A stretch of 64,000 nucleotides of DNA, from assembly GCA_011009095.1 (NCBI GenBank), contig VTPC01091253.1, positions 85,863 to 149,862 on the forward strand. Reading direction: 5' to 3'. The notes beneath the pieces are model-generated. The model searched no databases. It saw only the letters and a list, made by a program, of their open reading frames with translations, and had not been told where the DNA came from. This DNA comes from Ignelater luminosus. Its lineage: Eukaryota; Arthropoda; Insecta; Coleoptera; Elateridae. Position numbers and translations under genes: made by a program. Each line of letters starts with the position of its first letter. Positions within the stretch are counted from its first letter, which is position 1. Below are positions 11,425 through 22,943 of this stretch, piece after piece.

Positions 11425-12325
11425 TTAACTTTTAGATGAAAATGGTCCACAATTCAAAATCTTATGCTTTTTCCTTTTGTGTAAATTTAGCAGGCCGCCG
11501 CTAACAAAACCTTTTTCACAAACCTCACATTTAAAAGGCCTTTCTCCAGAATGAAGTCTTTCGTGACAAATTAAAGAACCACGTTGAGCAAACGGTCTTG
11601 AACATACTTTGCATTGAAAGGGTTTAACTCCTGTATGCACACGCATATGTACATCAAGAGCAGACTTTATAGTAAATCTCTTTCCACATGTTTCGCATTT
11701 AAGAGGTTTCACACTCTCGTGGGTTAACATATGATTTTTCAAATGTGTAGAACTCGTTAAAGCTTTTTCACAAATATTACAAATGTGAGTTCGATTTTTA
11801 CCACCATGTGTTTTCAAATGTGTCTTGAAGTAGTATTTATTATTGAAATCTTTTCCGCACAAGTCGCATTGATATGTTAAGCTATTGACGTCATGTATAC
11901 GTAAATGAAATTGTAGACTCTTTTTACGTACATACTGCATACCGCATGTTTCACACACGTAAACAGCATTTTTGTGATTCTCTAATACATGTGTCCTTAA
12001 GTCTTGCTTTCTATTAAATTGTTTTTTACAAACCAAACAGCTGTGCCGTTTTTCATGTTTCATAGAAGTGTCAATCTTAGGATTCTGTCTCTTATCGGGT
12101 TTCTTAGTAAGTGAAGAATGAATACGATGCTTATGTCCTTTTAGAGCGTCATCAGATTTAAATGACTTCGAACAAACATCGCACAAATACGGTTTTATTG
12201 TGCTATGCGTCAGTATGTGCTGTTCTAAACCGAGCCTTCTTTGTAATCTTTTTGAGCATATATAACATATCCATGGAGGTCCCTTACAAAATGGAAAAGA
12301 CTGTACATCTTCTTCCAGATATAAC
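11425..12325 (-). CDS. Z7: nine-finger C2H2 protein, terminal exon (group A)
   Basis: About 299 codons. The leader LYLEEDVQSFPFCKG joins GPPWIC. Nine C2H2 fingers; the tail is CNICEKAL, CETCGKRF, CKVCSRPF and CEVCEKGF. The frame also stays open upstream of the acceptor (gcttctag, exon from 12325), and an ATG lies there (translating MSHFASR before LYLEED), so start at an unspliced ATG is formally possible. The conserved acceptor in all siblings argues for splicing. The linker before finger 9 is HSGERPFKC rather than HTGERPFKC. A close sibling of Z6, Z8 and Z9: same finger order, spacer and C-terminus (SKS/SKN). Confidence 0.9.
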
Positions 12326-13685
12326 CTAGAAGCAAAATGAGACATTACTACTAAGTGAAGTCAATCTAATATATCTCTTATATATGATTTTACACAGAGG
12401 GTCAGGGTCAGTTCATGTAATGCAATAATTACGTCTCAAAACTTTTCTTACACATTTCAATTTGAGTATTACGTATGCAGAATTATCAAAAAATCTGACG
12501 TTGTGGCTGTCTTTCTATATGCCACCCAATGGGTGCCAGGATAGATATGATTTATCGAAGTTTAGAACAGCCCAATAAATTAAGCTTTCTTTAAAGAAAT
12601 TCTAATGGTCTCAATGCATTGTAAAACATTATGAAATAAAGCGGAGTATGTCCTTCAAACACCAGCTCTTTTTATAATCACCAAACATCATATGCTGTCG
12701 CGAAATCGTTTAATTCTGAAAGATGTCTTTGAAAGGTAAAGCTTGCTTTTGGGTTATAAAGTAGTTTTTGATCTTGAATGCCTTCCTTATTTCAGAGCCT
12801 TTTTTTTATATTTCTATATTCATCTCTTACAGTTCATTAGAAGTCTTTTTTAGATTGAATTTCTACACCACATTTTTTTTAATACTTAAGTGTGTTCTAT
12901 GCTGATCGTGATTTTTACCAGCTTTGTCTAGTAGGTTGGTACCACTAATGTAATGATAGTCTCTAGTGATTTGTGTCTGAAGATACGCATATATGAATAA
13001 AAAAAATCTCTTGGTGAATAACAACCTGTTTGTTTATAATATCTCTACTTTTATTAAGAAATTAAAGCTCTTCTGGCTTTTTTTCCGAAACTTCTCCATT
13101 TCATTATCCGAGTACTAATTTCCAAATCACTGAACCCGAACATCTTTGACATTCATTACAATCTCGAAAATCCAAGGAGTTAGTGTTCATGAAGTAACAA
13201 AATATCAACCAGGTCTGCATCAATTATTAAATAAAACTTCCAGTATAAATGTAACATTGCTCTGAAAACCCGTTAGTGCAGCTCGACTTTGTTATCCGGC
13301 CGAAATAGATTATCAGAAAGTCAAATGGCTTCTTTCAAATTATAACAGTACAGCGGTTTTAGTCGTTATTACAACTACAATTTGATAAAGTTATGCAAAT
13401 AAAATAAACAAGTAAACAAAAGATATTTAAAAATACTTTATTAGCAAATGTCATCAATACAATAGAACCTAGAACATACATAAACATCCGAGAGCCAGAT
13501 TGCCAAATTGGTTTCTGCAACAACAAAACATGTTGGTATATTTTAGTTTGACTATCAAAATTAAACTATCTTGATCAGAAATCTGCTCCAAAGTAAGTTT
13601 CCGCTGATAGATTTGTCTTTATAGTGGCCAGTTCGACTCCGGGTGGTTATTATATCTGTCTTACAATATCGCTTGAGATTAATAA
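12326..13685. other. Flank between Z7 and Z8
   Basis: Block 1 at 12499-12575 and block 2 at 12905-12965. From about 13080 to 13430 is unassigned AT-rich sequence. Between the Z8 poly(A) signal (13437) and the Z8 stop lies about 240 nt of presumed 3' UTR, longer than in siblings because of a 130-150 nt insertion. Confidence 0.45.
13437..13442 (-). terminator. poly(A) signal for Z8
   Basis: AATAAA in the same sequence context as the Z6 and Z7 signals, but about 250 nt past the stop because of an insertion in the 3' UTR. Confidence 0.5.
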
Positions 13686-14586
13686 TTAATTTTTAGACAA
13701 AGATGTGTCACAATCTACATTCTTATGCTTTTTCCTTTTGTGTAAATTTAGTAGACCGCCACTAACAAAACCTTTTTCACAAACATCACATCTAAAGGGC
13801 CTTTCTCCAGTATGAAGTCTTACGTGCCAAATTAAAGAGCAACGTTGAGCAAACGCTCTAGAACATATTTTACATTGAAAAGGTCTAGCTCCTGTATGCA
13901 CACGCATATGCACATCCAGAGCAGACTTTATAGTAAATCTCTTTCCACATGTTTCGCATTTAAAGGCCTTCAAACCCTCGTGGGTTAACATATGACTTTT
14001 TAAAGTTGTGGAACTTGATAAAGCTTTTTCACAAATATTACAAATGTGAGTTCGGTTTTTACCACCATGCGTCTTCAAATGTTTATGCAGGTAGTGTTTA
14101 TTATCAAAATTCTTTCCGCATAGTTCGCACTGATATCTTAAGTTATTGACATCATGTAAACGTAAGTGAAATTGTAGACTCTTTTTACGTAGATACTGCA
14201 TACCGCATGTTTCACACACGTAAACAGCATTTTTGTGATTCTCTAATACATGCGCTCTTACTTCTCGCTGTTTATTAAATTGCTTTTTACAAACCAAACA
14301 GGTGTACCATCTTGTATCTTTCGTAGCAGTATCAATCTTGTGATTCGGTTTCTTATTGGGTTTCTTAGTAAGTAAAGAGTGAATACGACGCTTATGCCCT
14401 TTTAGGGCATCATCACATTTGAATGACTTCGAGCACATATCACACAAGTACGGTCTTAGTGTGGTATGCGTCAGTATATGCTGTTTCAGACATTTCTTGT
14501 TTTTTAGTTCTTTTGAGCACATACAACATATCCATGGGGGTCCTTTACAAAATGGAAACGACTGTAGATCTTCTTTCATATCTAAC
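13686..14586 (-). CDS. Z8: nine-finger C2H2 protein, terminal exon (group A)
   Basis: About 299 codons. An acceptor (tttctttctag) abuts 14586; one G, then LDMKEDLQSFPFCKG and GPPWIC. The ATG of DMKED is in frame only two codons after the junction, so this copy alone among Z6-Z8 could start within the exon. Nine C2H2 fingers with the tail CNICEKAL, CETCGKRF, CKICSRAF and CDVCEKGF. The spacer after finger 2 is rich in Lys, Pro and Asn. Close to Z7 in fingers 4-7 and to Z6 in fingers 8-9, which suggests sequence exchange between neighbours. Predicted nuclear DNA-binding factor; no target known. Confidence 0.9.
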
Positions 14587-15150
14587 CTAGAAAGAAAGTA
14601 AGAAGTTAGTACTGTATAGCAGAAGCGAATCTACTATATCTCATATCATTTTAAACAAGCCACTTTAGGTAAATTAATACGTAGTTTCTCATACATTTTG
14701 AACTTGAATGTTGCGCATTGAAAGTTATCATATGAGACGTTGTGGCCGCTTTATTATACCTAGTATGCTAGCCGATGAGTGCCAGCATCTGCTTGATCTA
14801 TCAAAGTTGACAATAACTCAGAAAAAGGAATTTTGATTATGACACAAAGTAAGACATGTCCTTCAAAAACAAAATTTCTTTATAAACGCGATTTGACATA
14901 TGCTGTTGCAAAACATATCAGTTTGTTTCTAAGTAACGAATTACTTTTTGATCTTGAATGCCTTCCCAGCTCTACAATTTCTTTTCTAACGTCCTAATTA
15001 TATTCTGTACAGCTACTCATAATAAAATATAACAAACAAATACGCGATATATATTTAAAAATAATTTATTTAAAAACACCACTGATAAAATAGAATCACA
15101 TATAACAGTTCTTAGATCTACATTAGGATATCACTTGAGATTAACAACAA
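14587..15150. other. Flank between Z8 and Z9
   Basis: Block 1 at 14738-14815 and the Z9 poly(A) signal at 15065. No block 2 copy was found here. No gene is seen. Confidence 0.5.
15065..15070 (-). terminator. poly(A) signal for Z9
   Basis: AATAAA on the minus strand, about 80 nt past the Z9 stop. Confidence 0.5.
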
Positions 15151-16048
15151 TTAACTTTTAGATAAAGACGTGTCACAATTCATAATTTTATGCCTTTTCT
15201 TTTTGTGCAAATTTAGCAGACCGCCACTAACGAATCCCTTTTCACAAAATTCACATTTAAAAGGCCTTTCTCCAGTATGAAGTCTTTCATGCCAAATTAC
15301 AGAACAACGTTGAGCGAACGCTCTAGAACACACTTTGCATTGAAAAGGTTTAATTCCTGTATGCACACGCATATGTACATCCAAAGCAGACTTTATAGTA
15401 AATCTCTTTTCACATTTATCGCATTTAATGGGTTTCACACTCTCGTGGGTTAACACATGATCTTTCAAATGTGTGGAACTCGTTAAAGCTTTTCCGCAAA
15501 TATTACAAATATGAATTCGGTTTCTACCACCGTGGGTTCTCAAATGTCTCTGCAAGCAGAATTTATCGCTGAAACTCTTCCGACACAAATCGCATTCATA
15601 TCTCAAGTTATTGATATCATGTAGACGTAAGTGAACTTTTAGGCTTTTATTAGTTAAATACTGTTTACCGCATGTATCACATACGTAAATACTGCTTTTA
15701 TGATTTTCTAATACGTGCGCTCTAAACTCTTGAATTCTATTGAATTGTTCGTTACAAACCGAACATGTGAGCCATTTTTCATGTTTTATAGAAGTATCAC
15801 TCTTAAGATTCTGATTATTATCGGTCTTTTTTCTAAGTAAAGAATGAATACGATATTTATGCCTTTTTAGCGCATCATCAAATCTGAAGGGCTTCAAACA
15901 AATATTACACAAGTACGGTTTTATTGTGCTGTGCGTCAGTATGTGCTGTTTTAAGCAATTTCTTCTTTTCAGTTGTTTTGAGCATATAAAACATATCCAC
16001 GGAGGTCCTTTACAAAATGGCATTGACTGTAGTTCTTCTGAAAACAAC
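15151..16048 (-). CDS. Z9: nine-finger C2H2 protein, terminal exon (group A)
   Basis: About 298 codons. The leader LFSEELQSMPFCKG is followed by GPPWIC and nine C2H2 fingers; the tail is CNICGKAL, CDKCEKRF, CKVCSRAF and CEFCEKGF. The acceptor ttctgcttctag abuts 16048, leaving one G. An in-frame ATG in LQSMPFC lies before finger 1. Finger 5 reads CDLCRKSFSDKFCLQRH, sharing SFSD with Z6, whereas fingers 6-7 (TSSTHLKDH, then SVKPIKC) resemble Z7. This mosaic pattern fits unequal exchange or gene conversion among Z6-Z9. Confidence 0.9.
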
Positions 16049-16599
16049 CTAGAAGCAGAATAAAAAATTAATACGTAAAAGTAGCAAACGAAATATTAGT
16101 TAGTTAATATTTCTTATAATATGTACTTTTAAGCGGCGGTAAAAGTAAATAACACTTTTCCGAATATTTAAAACCTTATTCATCCAAGAAACGTAATTGA
16201 TACTAACTCATTCCTACCTGTGTTTTATATTTTCAAAACAGCCTAATCTTGCCTGTCTAGATTTATTAGAATGCTTGAATTGTGACCATTTTATTATATG
16301 CCAGCCAATGAGTGCCCTACCCTTTCCAAGTTTACGATACCCTTTTCTTTATTTTTGTTCCTTCACGTCTCTTCTAAGCATCAAGACCTGTTTTAATGAA
16401 AACTTCTACAGACCACATATCCAACTGTTGATCAGACTTTTTTGATAAATTGTACTTGTAAAAAGGCATTATTTCACAAAAATTAGTTTGCTCTATGCCT
16501 AAGAATAGAATTATAGTACATTTAATAGCTTTATCGTGTTGTTTACAGGTTTCGCAATGGGGTACTACGTAGCTTGAGGCTAATAACATTTAATCTTTA
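16049..16599. other. Flank between Z9 and the decayed Z10
   Basis: Block 1 copy at 16279-16340. Otherwise AT-rich, with no gene seen. Confidence 0.45.
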
Positions 16600-17269
16600 A
16601 AAACATCTTTGCCAAAATTCAAGGTTAAATGCTTTCTTTTTATGTAAATTTAGTAGATCGCCATCAACAAAACATTTTTCGCAAATCTCACATTAATAGG
16701 CCTGTCTTCAGTATGAAGCCTTTCGTGCCAAATTAAAGAACAACGTTGAGCACACGCTTTGGAACACACTACACTGGTAATGCATAGCTCCTGTATTCAC
16801 ACGCATATGTACATCTAGAGCAGGCTTTATAATAAATCTCTTAACACACGATCTTTCAAATGATAAAGCTTTTCGGAAAATAGAACAAATGTGAATACGA
16901 TTTTTATCGCCGTACGATTTCAAATGCCTCTGTAACCCGCTTTTATCGCTAAAGCTTTTTCCGCATAATTCGTATTGACATCTCTTCAAGTTATTGTCAT
17001 GGTGCAAACGTAAGTGAACCTGTAAAATCTTATAAAGTAAATACTGCTTGCCACATATCTCACACGCGCAAGTAATGTTTTTGAGATTTTCTATTACGTT
17101 TGTTTTTAAGTTAGGAATTTTACCAAATTGCTCCTTACAAAGTGAACAAATGTGCTGTTTTTGAAGTTTCACAGAAGTATCGAGATCTTCTTTAAGTGAA
17201 AAATAAACGGTTTCAAAAATCTGCTCTTTTAAACTTCGCTTTGTCTTCAGCTCTTTTTTAGAACTTAAT
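16600..17269 (-). pseudogene. Z10: decayed group A zinc-finger exon
   Basis: The acceptor context survives (tgtttctag, one A, then LSSKKELK), but fingers 1 and 2 are missing and the next finger has lost a histidine (NLKTNVIENL). The finger corresponding to position 6 has CSIFRKAL with its second cysteine gone, followed by a deletion. After HYQCSVFQSVCS the frame shifts and stops at 16708; the last-finger sequence continues in other frames down to about 16600 (HTEDRP, then a K/N-rich end). Several independent lesions make it a clear pseudogene. It sits in the normal array position between Z9 and Z11. Confidence 0.85.
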
Positions 17270-18928
17270 CTAGAAACAGAAATAAAGAATTAGCAAATAA
17301 AAGTAGCGGCTCGACAGTCCACGTCAATTTACAGCAGTTGGTACTAGACGTTTACTGCAACGTCGTTAATTGTCCGAAAGACAAAATGGACTGAACATAA
17401 TCAATGTAGTCAATAACAGTGAGCTTCGAAAAGCTACAGCAACACTAACTCTGATCGGCAAAAAGATCTGACTTGTGCGATCCCATCCCATAAGCCCCAG
17501 ATAAACACGTTATACGTATAGCAGTTGCAAGAACCATATCTATACCTCGCCACGCCTTGGATTGGCCCAGCGCACTCTTTCATTGCCGACTTCTGATAGA
17601 CGAAAGTGCACAGCGAGATAACAAGCGATAACCACGCACATAAATTGACGAAAAAAGCAACGACAGGTGAAATAATATGAAAGGTATTCACCGCTGCACC
17701 CAGTGTTGATGAAATAAAGAATGTAAAGGCGATCGCTAAGGAGATGAAACGAAAGATGAAAGAGCGCAGATACGGAAAGAATGACGACGGTTTACGAAGT
17801 TTCTGATTTTTTATGCTACAAGATTAGGGAAACCGAAACCGGAAACGAACATGTGACTGTAGGAAAACAGACAAAGCGAAACACGTTCTGTCCGAATGAT
17901 CATTAAATAAACGACATCGAGAGGCAACAGATCAAAGGCAGACGACAGCAAGTTATCAGTAATCGAGAAGCCCGAATAAGACGTAGTAGCGTAAGCGTAA
18001 GTCAATCAGGCCTGATCAGTAAACAAATACAGGCAGCACTCGTGTCTTCATTTGCTTGACATTATTATTATGTCTGTACACGTCACTGTCGTTCTTAGAT
18101 GTTTGTGTTCTAAGACTAGCGTATTACAGCATGTGATTAAGAAAAGTTTTCATCTTAGAAATGAAAATCGTGTCCTTTACCAGCTTCATCCAACTGATTA
18201 ATACCTCTAGTCAACTGGCTTCGTTATTGATTCCGTTATAAATCATAGTTTCTGGAGTAAATGCAATGATAATAAACGTGGTTTTTGCAAAAAGTAGTTC
18301 CTCTTCGATCAGATTGCAATGCGATGGGGGAGTGTTCGCGGTGGTGTACTCAGTGGAGTTCCCGGACAGCGGTATTTACTGCAGTATTCTTAGGACGGAA
18401 AAAGAGTAGAACATTTGATTTCTCAGTGTGTTGCTTCGCGAAGAATAAAGCAACGACGGTACCAAGAGTCTGATTTGTGGTTTTTAGCATGGTATAAATA
18501 TTAAACAGCGACGGTATGACGGTTACTGATGATTTAATCGCCGCCTTGTCCTACGCTTTCTCCAAGAGCAAAAGCGGATTATCTAGAGTATTCTCCTGTA
18601 GATGGTTTGCTCCTTCTATCGAAGGACGGTGTGGTAGAAAATAGTAAATTGGTAACTAATAGATCACGGGTCTATCAAAAGTCCTATTACCGCATCTGGT
18701 GCTGAGTTTAGATAGCAAACAGTATAATAGATAGTAACCACATACAAAGAATTCATTTAAAAATCAATTTTATTGAGAAATTCATAACTAAATTATAAAC
18801 AAATATCTCATATTCGAGAATCAATTAAATGACTAAAAAAAATTTTTCAAATTGAAAACAGTACCAACAACCTACAAAAACGTTATTGCTATACTAAATT
18901 AAACGTAATTAGTATATAATTAACTTGA
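17270..18928. other. Flank between Z10 and Z11
   Basis: 17330-18060 and 18240-18700 are GC-richer than the surroundings and have no recognisable coding potential; they may be old transposon sequence, but no family could be named. Block 2 lies at 18165-18225. The Z11 poly(A) signal is at 18768. Confidence 0.35.
18768..18773 (-). terminator. poly(A) signal for Z11
   Basis: AATAAA about 155 nt past the Z11 stop. Confidence 0.5.
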
Positions 18929-19829
18929 TTATTGAGGTTCCTCATCTTTCAATATTTTATGCTGTTTCTTTCTGTGCATATTTAACAAACCTGTACTAAT
19001 AAAAGCTTTCGAGCAAATTTCACATTTATAAGGCTTTTCTCCAGTATGAGTTCTCTTATGAATAGTTAAAGCGCCGCGTTGGGTAAACGGCTTGGAACAT
19101 ATCTCGCATTGGTAAGGTTTAACTCCTGTGTGCAAACGCATGTGGTATTCCAAAGTCGATTTTTTAGCAAAACCTCTTCCACATGTCTCGCATTTAATGG
19201 GTTTCAAACCTTTGTGTACTATTATATGATCCTCCAAGGTCTTAGCACTCGATAGAGCCTTACCACAAAGATCACAAATATGAGTTCGGTGCGCTCCAGT
19301 ATGCCTTTTCACATGTCGTTCTAAATAGTTTTTAAAGGGAAAAGTCTTATTACATATTTCGCATTTATACTTGCTCAAGTTATTAGCATCATGTAAAAAT
19401 ACATGCACTCTTAGACCAGAAAGACTTCGAAACTGCTTACCACAAGTCTCACACATGAAAGTAACATCTTCGTGAAAGCTTGAAGTGTGTAATTTTAGGC
19501 TTTCAATGCTAGAAAGCTTTTTATCACATACTGGGCATGGGTGTTGCTTTTCTTTAAAGTATTTGGAAGAAGATACAGTCTGGATTTCCATGGATCTTTT
19601 AGCATCCAGGTCTTTAGTTGAAGGGTGTTTATTACGTTTATGTTTCGTTACCGCAGACTGAAACCTAAACGATTTCGAACAAATATCACAAGCGTAAGGT
19701 TTTATTGTACTATGTGTGAGTACGTGACTTCTAAGAGATCTTCTATTTTTTGTTTCCTTTGAACATATGGAACATATCCACGGAGGTCCATTATCCAAAG
19801 GCAAAGAAAGCAGTTCGTCATCCTCTAAC
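18929..19829 (-). CDS. Z11: nine-finger C2H2 protein, terminal exon (group A)
   Basis: About 299 codons. The leader LEDDELLSLPLDNG runs into GPPWIC, followed by nine C2H2 fingers. The tail is CDLCGKAL, CETCGRGF, CEICSKPF and CEICSKAF, and the exon ends in an acidic KDEEPQ. The acceptor (atctttttag) abuts 19829 and leaves one G. It is nearer to Z1 than to Z6-Z9 (DNG versus CKG, GRGFAKKSTL), so Z1 and Z11 look like the older group A members flanking a younger expansion. No ATG precedes finger 1. A possible 40-codon upstream exon of matching phase lies at 20300-20421. Confidence 0.9.
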
Positions 19830-20299
19830 CTAAAAAGATATAATAAAGTTAATAAAGTCGCGACTAATTATTTGAGTGTGCAGCAAAAAAGATAATTCTT
19901 GATTAAGCAATTTTTTGTTGTGACAAATCTTATTGCTGTCAATCGCATACTCTGCGTTTTTAACTAACTAAGATCGAGCAATTCATTTCACATTAGATTA
20001 TCGTGTTCTTTATAAGCCCGTCTAATTGATTATTACCACAAATACCTCCAGTTAGTCTATTTTTTATAAATCTAAGTGCGTTCTTGTAATAGAGGAATTG
20101 CTTTTCTAAGCTAAATATGTACCAAATTGCTTACAACGCTGGTATGATTATAAACAGTAGTATCAAAGAAATCTTACTTTTTGCTGATCTGACCTAATTG
20201 GAGCTGGAAGCTGTAATTGTGTTTCTGATTTCTTGCTGAGAAAGCTTGAAAAAGTTAGAATACGTGCACCAGCACGATTGGGTGCTTTAGAAAACTGAC
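19830..20299. other. Presumed intron upstream of Z11
   Basis: Block 2 copy at 19998-20058 on the minus strand, missing one base relative to the Z2/Z3 copies, so the block is not a translated sequence. Nothing else can be assigned. Confidence 0.4.
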
Positions 20300-20421
20300 C
20301 TGCAAATATTTATTAAGCGTCCCCACTTCCTTTGAAGATTAGAACAGATCCATCCGTCCAGATGCACACTGTATGGACGAACATGAGTAATTGATAGCTT
20401 GGAATGCTTACGTATCAACAT
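20300..20421 (-). other. Candidate 5' coding exon for Z11
   Basis: On the minus strand an ATG at 20421 opens 40 codons (start MLIRKHSKLSITHV) that end at TTTGCAG followed by GTCAGTTT, a fair donor. The exon ends two bases into a codon, the phase the Z11 acceptor needs, and the junction codon would be AGG (Arg). The peptide resembles nothing I know, and no sibling unit shows a matching exon, so chance is a real alternative. Confidence 0.25.
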
Positions 20422-21710
20422 AACAGTATCTCGTTTGTTACGGTCTACTTCTGACCATTCGAGTAAATACTTCACGTTAGGCGCCAAAACTATATCTTCT
20501 TATTGCCATGAAAGTTCAAAACAACAAATCAGTTTGCGTTAAAAGTCAACCTTAGTAGATCTTTCAGAGATCGTCGGTATTTAGTTACTTGGAAAAACTG
20601 ACAACAAACGAATTGACCTAAATGACAACTTGTTGATCACACAAAGGAGTTTTTCTTTACACCTGTATCAAGCAACTGCAATCTTCTCGGGTGAGAAGTC
20701 TACTGTTAGCTCAAGGTTTAGAAATAATAAAATTAAGTTACACGTTAAATAATACAAGAAAACAGTCCATTAAGAGTTCCTAAAAAAAATGACCTCTACA
20801 TAGTTCGTAATGGTTAAGAGATTAAAGCGATTATGTCAGAGATTCAGACTTTTTGACTTGTTAATTGATCGTCGACTCCCAAAAGAAGCCAAAAGTAAAA
20901 ACTCCAAAAATAGAAACATGAAGAATCTAAGAGTGATAATACGATGACGATTAGTTCGCAACTGTGCTGAAGGCAGTGAACGTGGAAGGTGGAGCATTTG
21001 ATGTCGAGTCGCAGCCGAGAGTTCTCAACATAGAACAGTGCAACATCAGCACGCAAAATCTTTTTTACAAAAGCGAAGATTTCTCGTTGAGCGGGTCCAA
21101 ATTTCTGCAAACGACTGAAGGAAGTGTTTGTTAAAAGTTACGATCTGGTTTTCTAAAAGTACAAATTTCCAACTTTGATCTCTCTATCTTCTTCCTATAG
21201 GGTAATTAATCGAGATCCACTAGCACACGATCTATTAAGGACCAAATGACGTGAGATTATTCTAGATGCAGATGCAGCGGAAGATACCGAATAAAATCGA
21301 CCATGGGTCGGATGAAGGTGTGGGTGAGTCTAGAATGACGGCCATGCTGAATCTAGAGAACAAGTCCTTACGTTGTGAAATGAGGTTCACACAGTGCCTC
21401 AGCTCGTCGCTCCACCTCAGTCTGGATATAGAGATGATGTTGGTTAGAGATGTGAATCCTAAAGTGTAGTATATCAAACCTTTCTGGTATGGTCTGGTTG
21501 TGAAATTAGTTATAAAGCCAAAATTATTATTCTTTGTTGAAAATGCGGGTTAATACCTATGTAGCGACTTCGCAGGTAAATTTATTGTTTTGGTCGGATT
21601 CGATCTTCCCCTGTCAAATCGAAGTCTCTAATCGTACAAGCTCCTGCAAAAGTTCTTGAACACGTCGGAGACCAATGAACCTAGAGTGACAGATCGACCC
21701 ATTTCATATA
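20422..21710. other. Intergenic, no gene seen
   Basis: Mixed-composition sequence up to the assembly gap. Several short open frames exist on both strands, but none shows a domain or codon pattern I recognise. Confidence 0.3.
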
Positions 21711-21720
21711 NNNNNNNNNN
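21711..21720. other. Assembly gap (10 N)
   Basis: Ten N bases. The true gap length is unknown, so array order and spacing between Z11 and Z12 are not secure. Confidence 0.99.
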
Positions 21721-21944
21721 ACCTATGTCGAGCAAAACAATAAATAAAGTGGTTTCATAAAGCTAGCTGAAATATAAATTACAGTTTAATAAAGATCAGA
21801 AATAAAATTTAATCACTGACTGGCCCCCTTAAAAATCTTGAATTTGCTGTTTGAACTGTTTATGAACAAAATAGCTTCAGATTCTCAAGTCAATTTAATT
21901 TTATACGAATCAAGTTTCAATTAATAAATGCAATTAAATTAGAA

Positions 21945-21950
21945 TTTATT
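21945..21950 (-). terminator. poly(A) signal for Z12
   Basis: AATAAA about 85 nt past the Z12 stop. Confidence 0.5.
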
Positions 21951-21991
21951 TCAGTACAATAACCTTACATTCTGTTTTAATGTCTAAACTC

Positions 21992-22010
21992 AATAATAAT
22001 AATAATAATA
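21992..22010. repeat. (AAT)n microsatellite
   Basis: Six AAT units in the 3' UTR of Z12. Confidence 0.9.
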
Positions 22011-22033
22011 GCAATGACCAGATTCTTAAATTA

Positions 22034-22943
22034 CTACACAACCGTTTTGTGTTTATTTTTCTGATGAACATTCAACAAATTTCTACTGACAAAACGGCTT
22101 TGGCATATATCACAACCATAAGGCTTCTCTCCAGTGTGCGTTCTCATGTGTATCACATACGTAGGCCTTTGTGTAAACGATTTTGCACATATCTCACACG
22201 TGTAAGGCTTAACTCCTGTATGTAAACGCATGTGAACAGTTAAGCTCGTCCTTTTAGCAAATCCTTTCCCACATTCCTTGCATTTTAAAGGTTTTAAACC
22301 TTTATGTACAACTTGGTGTTCTTGCAAACTTTGAATGGAAGTCAAGGCTTTTCCACAAATATCACAAATATACATTTGACGTTTGCCCGTATGTTCCTTA
22401 AGATGCCTAATTAGAGTAGTTTTAAAGCAATAAGCCTTCTCGCAATATTCACATTTGAATTGTTTCGTATCCTTATAATTATTTTGATGTAATTTCATGT
22501 GATATTTTAGATAAGCACGGCTTTTAAAAGGTTTTTCACAAACTTCACAATTATAGGTGATATTCTCATGATCCTTCTGTGTGTGATTTTTGATTTCTGT
22601 TTGATTGTTAAATCCTTTATTACAAATAGAACAGTACACTGAAAACTTATCTTCGTGACGATTCTTATGTAATTGTAAAGATTTCTTCAATTTAAATGCC
22701 TTGGAGCAAATATCACATTCAAATGGTTTTTCTTCTGTGTGACTTCGAGAATGTAAGATGATCTCGGATTTTCTCTTAAAAGATTTCGAACAGACATCAC
22801 ATGAGAATGGCTTCTCTGTAGTGTGTATTATCATGTGTCTTCTGACGTTCTTTTTAGAACTGAATTGTTTTCCACATGTACGACAAACGTATACTGCTGA
22901 AGAAGATGAATCTCGTTGTCTGGGTCCTTTATTTTGATGTAAC
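22034..22943 (-). CDS. Z12: ten-finger C2H2 protein, terminal exon (group B)
   Basis: About 302 codons. The short leader LHQNKGPRQRDSSSSAV is followed by ten C2H2 fingers. Fingers 1-3 are joined by HTTEKPFSC and HTEEKPFEC, closer to the canonical TGEKP linker than in other group B exons. The tail is CDICGKAL, CKECGKGF, CEICAKSF and CDICQSRF. Finger 9 (SFTQRPTYVIH) has Tyr where Leu usually packs in the core. The acceptor (gcattttag) abuts 22943 and leaves one G; no ATG precedes finger 1. It is an isolated, older member without a close duplicate in the window. Predicted nuclear DNA-binding factor. Confidence 0.9.

Noticed and set aside
17434..18005. Short hydrophobic minus-strand frames
   Set aside because: No support beyond being open; composition differs from the coding exons and no family is recognisable.
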